A stretch of DNA of 64,000 nucleotides from Niabella agricola (GCF_021538615.1 NZ_JAJHIZ010000002.1:1184322-1248321), one strand, 5' to 3'; positions 29,647 through 39,937 are shown, numbered from the stretch's first letter. A program made the numbers and translations. The notes: generated by a model not told the origin, from the letters alone.

Positions 29647-31533
29647 TTACTTCACCGGACGGATCCAGATGGCTTGTCCCCCGGAGGGAAGCAGCGTTGC
29701 CTCCAGTACAGTAGTTGAATCAACCGGCCGCCTCTTTATCGATATCCTGGTACGCACCGGCGACACCGGATCGTCGTAATAAATAGCGGCTATATATTTT
29801 TTTCCGGGTGTAAGAAAGGAGCAATCGATTTTAATGTGCCGGCTGTCATTATTGGTAATACTTCCTACAAACCAATCGCGGTTACTTCTTCGGGCGATGG
29901 TTACATATGCACCAATGGCTCCATCGAGCACTTTTGTATCATCCCATACCGTTGGTACCTGGTCGAAAAATTCCAGTTCCGGTTCATCCTGCGCATCTGC
30001 CGGCTTATCGTACCAATACATAAACTGCAGCGGGCTGTAATACACTACCGGCAATGCCAGCTGGTGCCCCGAAGTCGTTTTGAGTACCCTTGGGTTTTGT
30101 GTTTCAGCCAGCTGCCGCTTCAGCTCCGGACGATGATAATAACATATCGTATAGTCAGCGGCACCGGCCAGGAACCGGGTAAAGGGAAGCACGGTGTTAT
30201 TGGTGGCATCCGGCATTTCTTCATTGCCCCTGACCCCTTCCTGTGTGAGCAGGTTGGGATAGGTTCTGCTAAAGCCCGTTGGCCTGTATTCATCATGAAT
30301 GTCTACCATCAACTGATATTGTGCGCATTTTTTTACTGCCTCATGCAGCCATTTGGTCCACTTGTAGGAACCCACATTTACAAAACCAAACTTGATTCCG
30401 GCCACACCCCATTGCTGGTATAAAGGCAGCAAGCTATCCAGCTGTTTTGCAAGGGCGATCTGGTTTACATATAAAAAAACGCCGATCCCCTGCTTCTTCG
30501 CATACCGGATCACTTCCGGCATGTTCAGATCATTTACCGGGTTCCTTTTGGGATCTACATTCACCCTTGTTGCATCAGCAGCCGAATCATATTCATGTCC
30601 GTACCAGCCCGCATCAAAATGAATATATTGCAGCTGCCGTTTTACGGCAAAATCTACCAGGGCCTTTGCCCCGCCGGTGGAGAGCGTTATCTCCCGCATT
30701 ACCTTGCCGGGCCTGATCCAGCTGGTATTTTTGATAGCACAGGGCGGATTGAGGTTCAACAACAGGTCATTGTTGGCAAGGAGCTCCGTGGGTTTTTGCG
30801 CGATCATGATCACCCGCCAGGGAGTAGCAAAAGGCGTTGGAAGCGCTACTGGGTCAAACATCGCACAGGTTACTGTATTCGGCTTTGCAGGGTGGAGTAC
30901 AAATTTTGTGCGACAGTAATCTACCACTTCCGCTTCCACCAGCGCTGCATAGATCCCGTCTTTTAACTGTACCGTAAGCGGCCTTTCGGCCTGGGAGGGC
31001 CATTTGTTCAGGGGCAATAACCGGTAGCTTCCCTGTGCATGATCTGTAAACCAGGCCTGCGTTCCTTCCGGAAGTGCAAATTCTGTAAACTCCTTACCGA
31101 TCCCGATCATTGCAGGTTCCGTACCGTTCTTCGGAAAACTATAACGAAACGCAATGCCTTCATTATAAGCCCGCACTTCTATCAGCATGGTTTGCGGAGT
31201 GCCGCCTTTTTTCCTGAAGCTAAAAAGCTTCGCCCGGTACCGGTTGCGCACGCGGCTCCGTTCGCCGTAGACCGGCGTCCACCAACGGTCCATCGAAAAA
31301 AACCGGGCCGCATCAGGAGCCAGGTCCTTTTGCCACCCTTCAAGGCCCAGTGCAGAAGGCCGCACCACTTCTTTTCCCATATAGGACACGGTATAATCAA
31401 TAGTTCCGCCCTTATTGACAAGGAGCCGGAACATAGTGTTTCCATCCGGTGATTTTAATATGGCACCGGTTTGGGCAGCTGCCGATGCTCCGGTCAGCAA
31501 TAATAAAAGGATAAAGCATATTTTATTTTGCAT
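29647..31533 (-). CDS. GH97 alpha-glycosidase (alpha-galactosidase or alpha-glucosidase type)
   Basis: 628 residues from the ATG at 31533 (MQNKICFILLLLLTGASAAA, signal peptide). N-terminal beta-super-sandwich (about 25-270, LKSPDGNTMFRLLVNKGG), TIM barrel (about 280-560) and a C-terminal sandwich. Family motifs: HFDAGWYG, VDIHDEYRPTGFSRTYPNLL, TQEGVRGNEE and DNSRDWFVGSITNNDSRH. GH97 holds inverting alpha-glucosidases (SusB, Glu base in an NAHE-type strand-4 motif) and retaining alpha-galactosidases. Here strand 4 reads DIHD, which points to the retaining type, but this is inference. It is last in its run, 100 bp after GH92. Confidence 0.93.
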   Translation of the reverse strand: MQNKICFILLLLLTGASAAAQTGAILKSPDGNTMFRLLVNKGGTIDYTVSYMGKEVVRPSALGLEGWQKDLAPDAARFFSMDRWWTPVYGERSRVRNRYRAKLFSFRKKGGTPQTMLIEVRAYNEGIAFRYSFPKNGTEPAMIGIGKEFTEFALPEGTQAWFTDHAQGSYRLLPLNKWPSQAERPLTVQLKDGIYAALVEAEVVDYCRTKFVLHPAKPNTVTCAMFDPVALPTPFATPWRVIMIAQKPTELLANNDLLLNLNPPCAIKNTSWIRPGKVMREITLSTGGAKALVDFAVKRQLQYIHFDAGWYGHEYDSAADATRVNVDPKRNPVNDLNMPEVIRYAKKQGIGVFLYVNQIALAKQLDSLLPLYQQWGVAGIKFGFVNVGSYKWTKWLHEAVKKCAQYQLMVDIHDEYRPTGFSRTYPNLLTQEGVRGNEEMPDATNNTVLPFTRFLAGAADYTICYYHRPELKRQLAETQNPRVLKTTSGHQLALPVVYYSPLQFMYWYDKPADAQDEPELEFFDQVPTVWDDTKVLDGAIGAYVTIARRSNRDWFVGSITNNDSRHIKIDCSFLTPGKKYIAAIYYDDPVSPVRTRISIKRRPVDSTTVLEATLLPSGGQAIWIRPVK

Positions 31534-31633
31534 GTTATTTTTTTTCAGCAGTGCCGATTTTTTTTTGCGACGGTGCCATTGAAACACCAAAGCTTTTGTT
31601 TTCCCGGACGGGTAACATAGTCCGGCTGGCGTC

Positions 31634-34600
31634 CTATAATAAGGCCCTTCGGTTAGGAGCTGATCCCATCTTTAGTTCCAGCGTTCCTCCTTTCAACACA
31701 TCCTGCTGCAGCAACCTGAAATCCTTTAACGGTCTGCCATTAAAGAAAGCGGACTGGATGTATTTATTCTCTTTGGAGGCGCCGGGCGCTTCTATCACCA
31801 ATTGTTTACCCCGGCTGTACCGGCCATCCAGGTGCACGGTGATCCGTGGATAGCGGGGACTGCCGATTTCATAAACCGGCTGCTGTGCACACCCCCCATC
31901 CATTTGAAAGAAACCAATAGCACTCATTACAAACCAGCTGCTCATTTGCCCCAGGTCTTCATCGCCGGGGTAGGCATCATAAGGCGTAGTGCCATAGTAC
32001 TGCTCCTGGATGGCCCGTACCCATTGCTGGGTTAGCCAGGGTGCCCCGGCCCAGTTGAAGAGATAGGCCACCTGCATGCTGGGCTGGTTGCCGTGGTTAA
32101 TGGGATATGCCGCAAAGTCATCGCCCAGGGCATTGAAATTGGCAATAGATGAACGGGCCATGGCACTATCGAGCCGGGTAATAAAGGTCTGTTTTCCGAT
32201 GGCTGCCACCAGCGAAGCAGGATCCTGTGGTACAAACCAGGTATAATTAAACGCATTGCCTTCTACAAAGCCGGGGGTATGATAGGGGTCAAAGGGTGTT
32301 ATCCATTTACCATCTTTTGTTTTGGGCCGGATAAACCGGGTGGCTGTATCAAGCAGGTTCCGCCAATTTCGGGAACATTTTTGAAAAAAAGCCTGGTCTT
32401 CTTTTTTCCCGAGTGTGGCTGCCATTTGCGAAAGACAATAATCGTCGTACGCATATTCCAGGGTATTGGATACCGCTCCCATCCCCTGTGGTATATAACC
32501 GTATTGCTGGTAAGGCACCAGGTTTTCTACACCTACGGTACCACCCCCTTCAAATTTTTGAGGCGGTGTGGTCAGCATTTTTTTTAGTCCCTGGTAGGCG
32601 GTTGCCAGATCAAAATCATGGATGCCGCTTTGCCAGGCGCCCTGGATCTGGGATGCCACGTGCATGGCTACCATCACACCGGTATGTTCGATGCCGGCGG
32701 GATCTGTATTGAACCAGCCCGAATTGCGGTATAAGGCGATGGCCGATCTGGCCCAGCGGGAGGAGATCTCCGGTGCTACCAGGTTAAACAATTGCTGGTT
32801 GTTCCAGAACGTATTCCAGTATTCCCCGCTTACGATGCAATCCGCAGGATCTTCAAGCCGTTGCGGTTGTTCGTTCTCATCCGTAAACCGGCCGTCGGCA
32901 TCGCTCCATATGGATTTGGCAGACAGGGCCCGGTACAGGTTGGTATAAAATTTTCTTTTCTGCAGGTAGTCGTCTGTTTCTATTTCTACGCGCCCCAGGT
33001 ATCCGTTCCATACCTTTTCCTGATTGCGTACAATGGCATCAAAATCCCAGTCATACATGGCATTGATCTCGGTTTGCAGGTTATTCCTTGCTCCTTCCAT
33101 GTCTACCAGCGAAACACCGGTACGTACCTGTATGACCTCGCCTCCGGTGGTTTTATAATTTAAAAAGATACCGGCATCTCCACCGCCCCTGATTTCATCG
33201 ATGTTGGTGAAGATCTCCGGCTTCGTGTTAAACGTATGTGTCATATTCCACTCCGGGATGTACCCTTTTACCGGTGGCACCCCCTTATTCACCCATCCGC
33301 CCATGGATGCAAAGGGCTTGCTTACCTGCATTACAAAGTAGATCGTATGCCGTTGCTCCAGGGAATATCCCGTAAATGCATTATAATAGGTGGCATAGCC
33401 TTCAATCTCTGTATTGCTGCGTTTTGTAACCTTTGCATCCACCAGGTTATGTGGGTATTCGTTGGGCGTAAATAAGTCTACCAGGATCCGGGCACTGTCC
33501 ATCTTTGGAAAGGTATAGCGCTGCATGGAAGCCCGGCGGGTAGCTGTAACTTCAGCGTTGATACGGGTATCCGTCATAAAAACGCTGTACTTTCCTACCG
33601 TTGCTTTTTCCGTCTTCTTATCGATCCGTGCACGATATCCATCATCCGGGCGATCCTCCGTGCCGGGGTCTACCTGCAGTGGCCCGCCCGTGGGCATCAT
33701 TAGTAACCCGCAAATGGTCCAGTCTGTAAAATGACTAAACCCCATGATATTGTCTACCGTATATTCATACCCCGCTTTCCAGGTCTGATCCTGGTTATCC
33801 GGTGCGATATGTACCATGCTCAAAGGCAGGGCCGGTCCGGGTTTGAACATCCAGCGCGAATTACCCGTGCCCATCAGCAGGTCTACATAACCGGTATACG
33901 CATGTAGCGGCTGCGGTGCCCGGTCGATCAGCCCCTTGTATATATCCTGTGCTCCGGCGCTGATGGTTACACGCTGGCGGGGCTTCTGCACCGTCACCGC
34001 GGGCATCGGAATTTCTAATATACTATGCCCTTTCTCCACCCGCCTTTTTATCACCGGCATTCCTTCCACCCGAACCGTGAGCCATTGACTGGTATCCGGC
34101 TGATACAGATCTACCAGGAGCGGTTGTATCCGCCTGCTGCCTTGCCGGTATTCAAACGGTGCGGCATCCGCGGTCGTGATTAACGTACCATATCCCGGCT
34201 GCACCGGAACACCGGCACCGGAGGTCAATTGCAGGTAATCGAATACGACCCAGGATCCTTTTTTACTTCCGATGCGGATGCCATTCATTCCTTCCTGCAT
34301 CCATGCCGCGGGTATTTCAAAGGACGCCACTTGCGCCATGCCTCCGGCGGACGGATTACGGAGCATGCGGCCGCTGCCTGGTTTTAACGGTTGGGTCAGC
34401 ACATGGCCATTGATATCAACCTCAAACAAAGGCGGGTTCTGGCTATCTGCGTCTGCAAAGCCAATGGTGAACCGGAATGGAACCTGTGTTGAAAGGGCCG
34501 GCAGCCGGAAATAAATACGGGGAAAATGCCGTGGTGCAAACCCGGCCCAATATCCGCCGCCACCCCAGTTATTAAGCGGACCGGGCATCGTAAAAGGCCA

Positions 34601-34825
34601 GTGTATGGAGGTCTTTGAATACCCGATATTGTATACGGTATTTTCTCCACCAAAGGAGGCTACAAAATTCTTATAGCCCAGCGGGTAAAGCGCAAACTCA
34701 TCTGCCCGGCCATCGGGCATACCGATTTGCCAGACCGTTTTTTGCTGTGCACAGACTTCAAAAGAAAGCAGCAGGAAGATGCAGCATAGATACAGGTACC
34801 GGCACCGTTTTATGATTTGTTTCAT
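31634..34825 (-). CDS. GH92-family alpha-mannosidase-like enzyme with N-terminal PL4-like sandwich
   Basis: 1063 residues, signal peptide about 1-26. Residues about 28-205 form a sandwich resembling the third domain of rhamnogalacturonan lyases (VWQIGMPDGRADEFALYP), an uncommon extra module. The GH92 part begins near 308 (TGYVDLLMGTGNSRW) with the N-terminal sandwich, then an (alpha/alpha)6 barrel: WNTFWNNQQLFNLVAPE, VEGNAFNYTWFVPQD (Glu, likely acid) and GDEDLGQMSSWFVMSAIGF (Asp pair, likely base region). GH92 enzymes are calcium-dependent inverting alpha-mannosidases. The usual NEPxHH segment, which helps set alpha-1,2 specificity, reads HGNQPSMQ here, so specificity may differ. It lies 123 bp after AraC and 100 bp before GH97. 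Confidence 0.93.
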   Translation of the reverse strand: MKQIIKRCRYLYLCCIFLLLSFEVCAQQKTVWQIGMPDGRADEFALYPLGYKNFVASFGGENTVYNIGYSKTSIHWPFTMPGPLNNWGGGGYWAGFAPRHFPRIYFRLPALSTQVPFRFTIGFADADSQNPPLFEVDINGHVLTQPLKPGSGRMLRNPSAGGMAQVASFEIPAAWMQEGMNGIRIGSKKGSWVVFDYLQLTSGAGVPVQPGYGTLITTADAAPFEYRQGSRRIQPLLVDLYQPDTSQWLTVRVEGMPVIKRRVEKGHSILEIPMPAVTVQKPRQRVTISAGAQDIYKGLIDRAPQPLHAYTGYVDLLMGTGNSRWMFKPGPALPLSMVHIAPDNQDQTWKAGYEYTVDNIMGFSHFTDWTICGLLMMPTGGPLQVDPGTEDRPDDGYRARIDKKTEKATVGKYSVFMTDTRINAEVTATRRASMQRYTFPKMDSARILVDLFTPNEYPHNLVDAKVTKRSNTEIEGYATYYNAFTGYSLEQRHTIYFVMQVSKPFASMGGWVNKGVPPVKGYIPEWNMTHTFNTKPEIFTNIDEIRGGGDAGIFLNYKTTGGEVIQVRTGVSLVDMEGARNNLQTEINAMYDWDFDAIVRNQEKVWNGYLGRVEIETDDYLQKRKFYTNLYRALSAKSIWSDADGRFTDENEQPQRLEDPADCIVSGEYWNTFWNNQQLFNLVAPEISSRWARSAIALYRNSGWFNTDPAGIEHTGVMVAMHVASQIQGAWQSGIHDFDLATAYQGLKKMLTTPPQKFEGGGTVGVENLVPYQQYGYIPQGMGAVSNTLEYAYDDYCLSQMAATLGKKEDQAFFQKCSRNWRNLLDTATRFIRPKTKDGKWITPFDPYHTPGFVEGNAFNYTWFVPQDPASLVAAIGKQTFITRLDSAMARSSIANFNALGDDFAAYPINHGNQPSMQVAYLFNWAGAPWLTQQWVRAIQEQYYGTTPYDAYPGDEDLGQMSSWFVMSAIGFFQMDGGCAQQPVYEIGSPRYPRITVHLDGRYSRGKQLVIEAPGASKENKYIQSAFFNGRPLKDFRLLQQDVLKGGTLELKMGSAPNRRALL

Positions 34826-34948
34826 GGTAACTTTTGCGCGTAAATGGATTGAAGTAACGGTCGTTTTTTGTTTACCGGTTGCCCGTCAGCAGCGCCTTCC
34901 GCCTGTCTGCCGGAGGCTGTTTCCGACGACGATTGTGTCTGCATTCTG

Positions 34949-35815
34949 CTAACCGGCAATAAGATAACGTTCCCGGAATTGTTTGGGCGAAACACCTTCT
35001 AATTCTTTAAAATGTTTGTTAAAATTAGAAATATTATTGTAGCCGCTGTTGTAGCAGGTTTCTGATACATTGTAGTTCCCTTCCAGGAGTAATTTTGCTG
35101 CGTGGCCGATACGTACTTCTTTTATAAAATCGGAAAGCGTTCTTCCCGTTTTGGACTTAAAAAAGCGGCAGAATGCCGAGGCAGACATCGGTATAATAGC
35201 AGCTACTTCTTCCAGGGATATCGATCTCCTGAAATTTTTAAAGATATATTCAAAGATGGTGTTCATGTTGCCGGCTTCTACCGGGCTCTTATTCATGGCA
35301 AAGCCGGCAGGGTTCAATACCTTTCCGGCGCCTGACCGGGATAACAGGTCTAATAACCTTAACATCCATGTAGCCCTCCCCAGTTCTTTTTCCAGGAGCA
35401 TGGCATGCAGGGTGGACCGGGCCTCATCCAGTATCTCGCCGGTAAACAATACACCCTGTGCGGCATCGCCAAACAATCCGGCCAGTGCTCTTGCTTCGGG
35501 TTTTTCCAGGAAATCTTTTCCCAGAAAATCCGGAAAAAAGTGTACCACCACAACCTGCAGCGGTTGCATTGGATCAATAACCCCCTGATACTGCCAATAA
35601 TGCGGAAGATGGCTCCCCATTAATACCAGTTCGGTTCCGCTAAAAGCTTCTATATGCTTACCAACAAAGCGGCTCCCTGTGCAATTTTCATGAAATGCAA
35701 TTTCAAAGTTCGGATGGCTTCTGAATTCCTGATATTTCTTTATTTCCAGGCACTCCGACCGTACGGTAAAGGACTGATCCGGGGGAAAGGAAAAGTTTTC
35801 GTATATAATTTTCAT
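34949..35815 (-). CDS. AraC-family transcriptional regulator (first of two close paralogues)
   Basis: 288 residues from the ATG at 35815, chosen because the paralogue at 55060 aligns from the same point (both continue YENF-FPPDQSFTVRSE). N-terminal cupin-type sensor (about 1-150) and C-terminal double helix-turn-helix (about 185-285, FCRFFKSKTGRTLSDFIKEV, VRIGHAAKLLLEGNYNVSE, YNSGYNNISNFNKHFKE). It probably binds a sugar and activates neighbouring genes. It lies 38 bp downstream of the symporter gene and 123 bp upstream of GH92, in one leftward run. A LacI-type operator-like sequence lies upstream of this run at 37719-37732. Confidence 0.93.
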   Translation of the reverse strand: MKIIYENFSFPPDQSFTVRSECLEIKKYQEFRSHPNFEIAFHENCTGSRFVGKHIEAFSGTELVLMGSHLPHYWQYQGVIDPMQPLQVVVVHFFPDFLGKDFLEKPEARALAGLFGDAAQGVLFTGEILDEARSTLHAMLLEKELGRATWMLRLLDLLSRSGAGKVLNPAGFAMNKSPVEAGNMNTIFEYIFKNFRRSISLEEVAAIIPMSASAFCRFFKSKTGRTLSDFIKEVRIGHAAKLLLEGNYNVSETCYNSGYNNISNFNKHFKELEGVSPKQFRERYLIAG

Positions 35816-35853
35816 CATTCTTGAATTCAACGATGCAAATAAATTATAAAGCG

Positions 35854-37545
35854 CTACCAGTACCTGGTATATAATGCCAGCAATATTCCGCAAACCAGCA
35901 GTGCGCCCACAGCGAATGAAACCGATACCCGGAACATTTTTGAATCCACCTCCAGCCCTTTTGCCCTCACCCCCTTTTTAAGCTCGATGCTGCTGATCAG
36001 GTACATGCAGATCACGCAAAAAATAAACACAAAGCCCATCCGGTCCAAAAAGGGCATCTCATAAAGCGGGGGACCGTCTTTTTGCGCCACCAGCTTCGAA
36101 AACCCGTAGGGACTCAGCCAGCCCAGATCTGCACCCATTGAGGGCAGGAATTTTAAAAGTACCGACAGGGCAAATCCTCCAATCACGGCAAACAAAGCGG
36201 CATTGCTGGTGGTTTTCTTCCAGAAAAATCCCAGGAGAAACATTGCAAAAACTCCGGGAGATATAAAACCGGTGTATTCCTGGATGTATTGAAAGCCTCC
36301 TTTTTTATCTATTCCAAGAAACGGGGCAATAAGCACTGCCAGTATCATGGCCACTACTACTGTGGCGCGGCCGATCCACACCAGTCTTTGTTCGCTGGCT
36401 TCTTTATTGATCCGCTTCTGATAAATATCCAGGGTAAAAATAGTGGCAATACTATTGGCCTTCCCTGCCAGGGAAGCTACCACAGCGGCGGTGAGCGAAG
36501 CAAAAGCCAGCCCCTTCAACCCGTCTGGCAACAGGTTCAGCAATACAGGGTACGCCTTATCCGGTACCAGCTCTCCATGAGCCAGCATCTCCTGCTGGAA
36601 ATAGCCGTTCTTGTAAAGTACAAATGCAGCGATGCCGGGAATGACTACAATCAGCGGCATCAGCAGTTTTAAAAAAGCTGCAAAGAGAATACCACTCCGT
36701 GCCGTTTTCAGATCGGCTCCCAGTGCGCGTTGTGTAATATACTGGTTGCAGCCCCAGTAATTCAGATTTACGATCCACATTCCTCCCAACAAGACCGTAA
36801 GGCCCGGAAGATCCATATAATAGGGATTATCCCGTTTAAGGATCATATGTAAGTGATCATCGCCCTGTTTTGCCAGCTGGCGGAATCCGTCCATGATACC
36901 CGCACCTCCAAAATGCCGGCCCACCATATCCAGTGCCAGATAAGTGGTTACCAAACCGCCCAGTATCAATACCAGTACCTGGATGACATCCGTATAACCG
37001 ATCACCTTCATACCGCCCAATGTAATAATGATGGCAAACACCGCAAGCACCGCAATACAGGTTAAAATACTAACTCCGGAGATGGCACTGATAGCTAGTG
37101 CACCCAGGTAGAGGATCGATGTAAGATTTACCACTACATACAGCAGCAGCCAGAACACTGCCATGATCATGGCCACTTTATCGTTATACCGCTTACTGAG
37201 AAATTGCGGCATGGTATAGATCTTATTTTTTAAATAGACCGGGATAAAAAAGACCGCCACAATAATCAGGGTCAGCGCTGCCATCCATTCGTAGGTGGCA
37301 ATGGCCAGCCCCATGGTGAACCCGCTCCCGCTCATGCCGATAAACTGTTCTGCCGATATATTGGACGCAATCAGAGACGCGCCAATCGCCCACCAGGTCA
37401 GCGATCCTTCTGCCAGGAAATAGTCGTGCGATGCGGAGACGGATTGCTTCCGTTTCCTTCGATAGATCCAGATCCCGTACCCTGCCACAATTATAAAGTA
37501 AATAAAAAACACAAGCAGGTCCTGGGTACCCAATGTTTGTTGCAT
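35854..37545 (-). CDS. Sodium:solute symporter (SSS family), sugar transporter
   Basis: 563 residues, inner-membrane protein with about 14 hydrophobic helices, typical vSGLT length. SSS signatures include AIGASLIASNISAEQFIGMS and the C-terminal ISPGVFAMFLLGFFWKKTT. It imports a monosaccharide with sodium; the substrate is probably a sugar released by the neighbouring exo-enzymes. It is first in the leftward symporter/AraC/GH92/GH97 run. A second, more distant SSS transporter lies at 56623-58188. Confidence 0.93.
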   Translation of the reverse strand: MQQTLGTQDLLVFFIYFIIVAGYGIWIYRRKRKQSVSASHDYFLAEGSLTWWAIGASLIASNISAEQFIGMSGSGFTMGLAIATYEWMAALTLIIVAVFFIPVYLKNKIYTMPQFLSKRYNDKVAMIMAVFWLLLYVVVNLTSILYLGALAISAISGVSILTCIAVLAVFAIIITLGGMKVIGYTDVIQVLVLILGGLVTTYLALDMVGRHFGGAGIMDGFRQLAKQGDDHLHMILKRDNPYYMDLPGLTVLLGGMWIVNLNYWGCNQYITQRALGADLKTARSGILFAAFLKLLMPLIVVIPGIAAFVLYKNGYFQQEMLAHGELVPDKAYPVLLNLLPDGLKGLAFASLTAAVVASLAGKANSIATIFTLDIYQKRINKEASEQRLVWIGRATVVVAMILAVLIAPFLGIDKKGGFQYIQEYTGFISPGVFAMFLLGFFWKKTTSNAALFAVIGGFALSVLLKFLPSMGADLGWLSPYGFSKLVAQKDGPPLYEMPFLDRMGFVFIFCVICMYLISSIELKKGVRAKGLEVDSKMFRVSVSFAVGALLVCGILLALYTRYW

Positions 37546-38178
37546 ATATGGTCATTTAATTTTCCTGTTAAAGCGGCCGGTGAAGCATCCGGATCATACC
37601 GCAGGCTTCCTATACAAGCATGATGCATGTTCAACAACTGCCTACAAGTATTTTTTACTACGGCTTATAACTGCGGCTGGCAAACACGACTGCAATATAT
37701 GATTATTTTACTAAAAAATACAATCGATTACATTTTGTAAAGGATGGTGAAAGGTGTACGAATGATGGGTACCGGCAATAACCTTCCGGAATACAAATGA
37801 AGTGAATCGCCGGTATGATTTCCGGATCGCATTTTTTTTGCCGCAATCAGCAACTACTGTTTGTGGATACGCTCTGTGGTATAGTGCGGAGCAGCGGTAC
37901 CATAAAAAAACCGCTGTCGCTGTTCGGCAGTCCGCCTGCGTAGCGCTGGCCGGTAGTTTCATAGAATGAGAAGGTTCTTTATGTCTGTTTTGTTCTACAG
38001 GAACTGGTCATCGTTGTGCTTGGCCAGCCGGCGAAAGGGATCGATCTTTTGACGGAAACCAGATTCCAGCCCGGTGAACGGTCCATTGCTGTGCCAGGAA
38101 CGGGTTTGCGCAGCGCTAACAGAAACAGTGGCTATAACCCGGCCAGAAAACAATATGTCCGGCTGGTAAAAGATCTTT
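37546..38178. other. Intergenic region between GH43 (38179) and symporter
   Basis: 633 bp with no convincing gene; small minus-strand ORFs here are compositionally poor. It should contain the promoter of the leftward symporter/AraC/GH92/GH97 run and the end of the GH43 transcript. An AT-rich block near 37690-37740 carries the operator-like sequence, and an inverted repeat (TTACA-TTT-TGTAA, 37728-37740) overlaps it. Confidence 0.55.
37719..37732. promoter_or_regulatory. LacI-type operator-like sequence
   Basis: TACAATCGATTACA matches the LacI/CcpA-type consensus TGnAAnCGnTTnCA at 13 of 14 positions by eye. It lies about 175 bp upstream of the symporter start. The same AATCGATT core sits in the perfect palindrome at 54966-54987. 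No LacI-family gene is present in this window. Confidence 0.4.
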
Positions 38179-39810
38179 TTAAAAAGCCGCTGCCGGATTG
38201 CTCCCGGTAAAATGAAACCAGTTAAAATCTGCATACCCGGCCTCAGCAGCCGGCACCGTATTAAAATGAAACAGCATAAACCGGTTGGCCGTCCAGGTGA
38301 GGCCCAGCCCCATTTTCAATGTATTGCCCAGGGAACAAAAATCTTTTCCATCCAGGCTATAAAAAAACGTTGCGATAAATCCTTTGTCCGTGGCAGCAGC
38401 CTTTAACCAGATCTTCGTGGTGCCGGACAATGCCACACTATCCTTGATTTTTCCATCATTGACCATTATCAGCCGGCGTTGCCCTCCTTTTTGTTCGATA
38501 CCCACAAACGCGTAGGGTTTTTCAAACACGGCAAGGCCTGTTACATCTCCATCTTTCAGGTGACTAAAATCCAGTTCGCTCACGGCCGCAGATGCCGGTC
38601 CCTGCACCCGCTGCGAAAGAGAGTTGCGGGCCGTTAGCAGATCGTTGGCATAGCCACCATGCAGGCGCAGATAACCGGGGCGCTCCGCTAATGACCATTT
38701 GCTGTTATCCGGGTTATGGTTCCATTGCCATTGCAGGCCGAGTTTTTTTGAACTGAACTCATCGGAGGTAGCCGGCGTTTTAACCGGGTAGATTTTGCCC
38801 ACACCGGGTTTCGTATGTACAACCACGCCTTTTCCTTCCCCGTTTTTACCGATCATGGGCCAGCCTTCCTTCCATACCACCGGCACCAGGTGCGGTACGC
38901 GGCCTATAGGGCCACGGTCCTGCATGATGATGAACCACCAGCTTCCATCCTGCACCTGTATCATCCCTCCCTGATGCAATCCGTTTTGGGGATATGAAGA
39001 TTCATCCTGTACAATGATCTTACTTTCATAAGGCCCGTAAATATTTTTACTGCGCAGGCACATCTGCCAGCCCTCAGTTCCTCCCGCCGGACAGGTAAGA
39101 TAGTAATAACCATTAATCTTATACATATGCGAGCCTTCCATACCAAATACACCGTCTTTTGGGGCTGATGAACCGGCAGGTGTGGAAATGGCTTTATCCC
39201 ATATTTGCTTTTTTTCTTCTTTTACAGAAAGCGCATCGGCATTGAGCTCTGTTGCATATAGCCGGTGCTGGCCATGTATCACGTATACTTTCCCGTTATC
39301 ATCAAAAAACAAACCCGGATCATAGAGATACTCCGGAAACACCGTGCGTTTCCACGGACCTTTTATATCTTTTGCCGTGCACATGGAAAACTGTCCTTTT
39401 TCTTTTTCCCAGTTGGGCGTACAAAACCCCACATAGAAGAGGCCCTTGTGGTGCCGGATGGTAGCCGCCCAGGAGCCCCGCAGGTACATTTCCCCGCCCT
39501 GAAGGTTGTAACGGGGATCTTCCTCATAGCGTTCTACAGCGTATGACGCTATTTCCCAGTTTACCAGGTCTTTTGATTGCAGTATGGGGCATCCGGGTAC
39601 ATAATGCATACTGGTAGATACCATATAATAGGTGTCGCCAACGCGGGTTATATCCGGGTCCGGCCAGTCGCCCCACAGGAAGGGGTTCTTATAGGTGCCA
39701 TTGCCGTTATCTGCCGTCCATACTGAAGGGAGCTGTTTTTGCCCATATACCGGCAAGCCGGTTATTCCTATCCATAAAAGCAAAACATATATTTTTATAC
39801 TGCGCATCAT
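38179..39810 (-). CDS. GH43-family glycosidase with C-terminal beta-sandwich
   Basis: 543 residues with a signal peptide (about 1-23). Five-bladed propeller with all three acidic residues visible: Asp in WGDWPDPDITRVGD (base), Asp in YLYDPGLFFDDNG (pKa modulator) and Glu in GMEGSHMYK (acid). A C-terminal concanavalin-like domain (about 345-540, WQWNHNPDNSKWSLAERPG) is typical of arabinofuranosidase and xylosidase subfamilies of GH43. It lies 127 bp downstream of the beta-helix gene; the next gene leftward is 633 bp away, so it probably ends this transcript. Confidence 0.93.
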   Translation of the reverse strand: MMRSIKIYVLLLWIGITGLPVYGQKQLPSVWTADNGNGTYKNPFLWGDWPDPDITRVGDTYYMVSTSMHYVPGCPILQSKDLVNWEIASYAVERYEEDPRYNLQGGEMYLRGSWAATIRHHKGLFYVGFCTPNWEKEKGQFSMCTAKDIKGPWKRTVFPEYLYDPGLFFDDNGKVYVIHGQHRLYATELNADALSVKEEKKQIWDKAISTPAGSSAPKDGVFGMEGSHMYKINGYYYLTCPAGGTEGWQMCLRSKNIYGPYESKIIVQDESSYPQNGLHQGGMIQVQDGSWWFIIMQDRGPIGRVPHLVPVVWKEGWPMIGKNGEGKGVVVHTKPGVGKIYPVKTPATSDEFSSKKLGLQWQWNHNPDNSKWSLAERPGYLRLHGGYANDLLTARNSLSQRVQGPASAAVSELDFSHLKDGDVTGLAVFEKPYAFVGIEQKGGQRRLIMVNDGKIKDSVALSGTTKIWLKAAATDKGFIATFFYSLDGKDFCSLGNTLKMGLGLTWTANRFMLFHFNTVPAAEAGYADFNWFHFTGSNPAAAF

Positions 39811-39937
39811 CCGTTGTTTTCTTTTTTTAATACGCCCGGACTATTCCCGATCTGATCCACGCCTGGTTGAATGGAGCCGTATAGCAGCGCGCAAACAATG
39901 ATCCACCAATTCCTGTTCCGGGTTCTCATCATACGAT

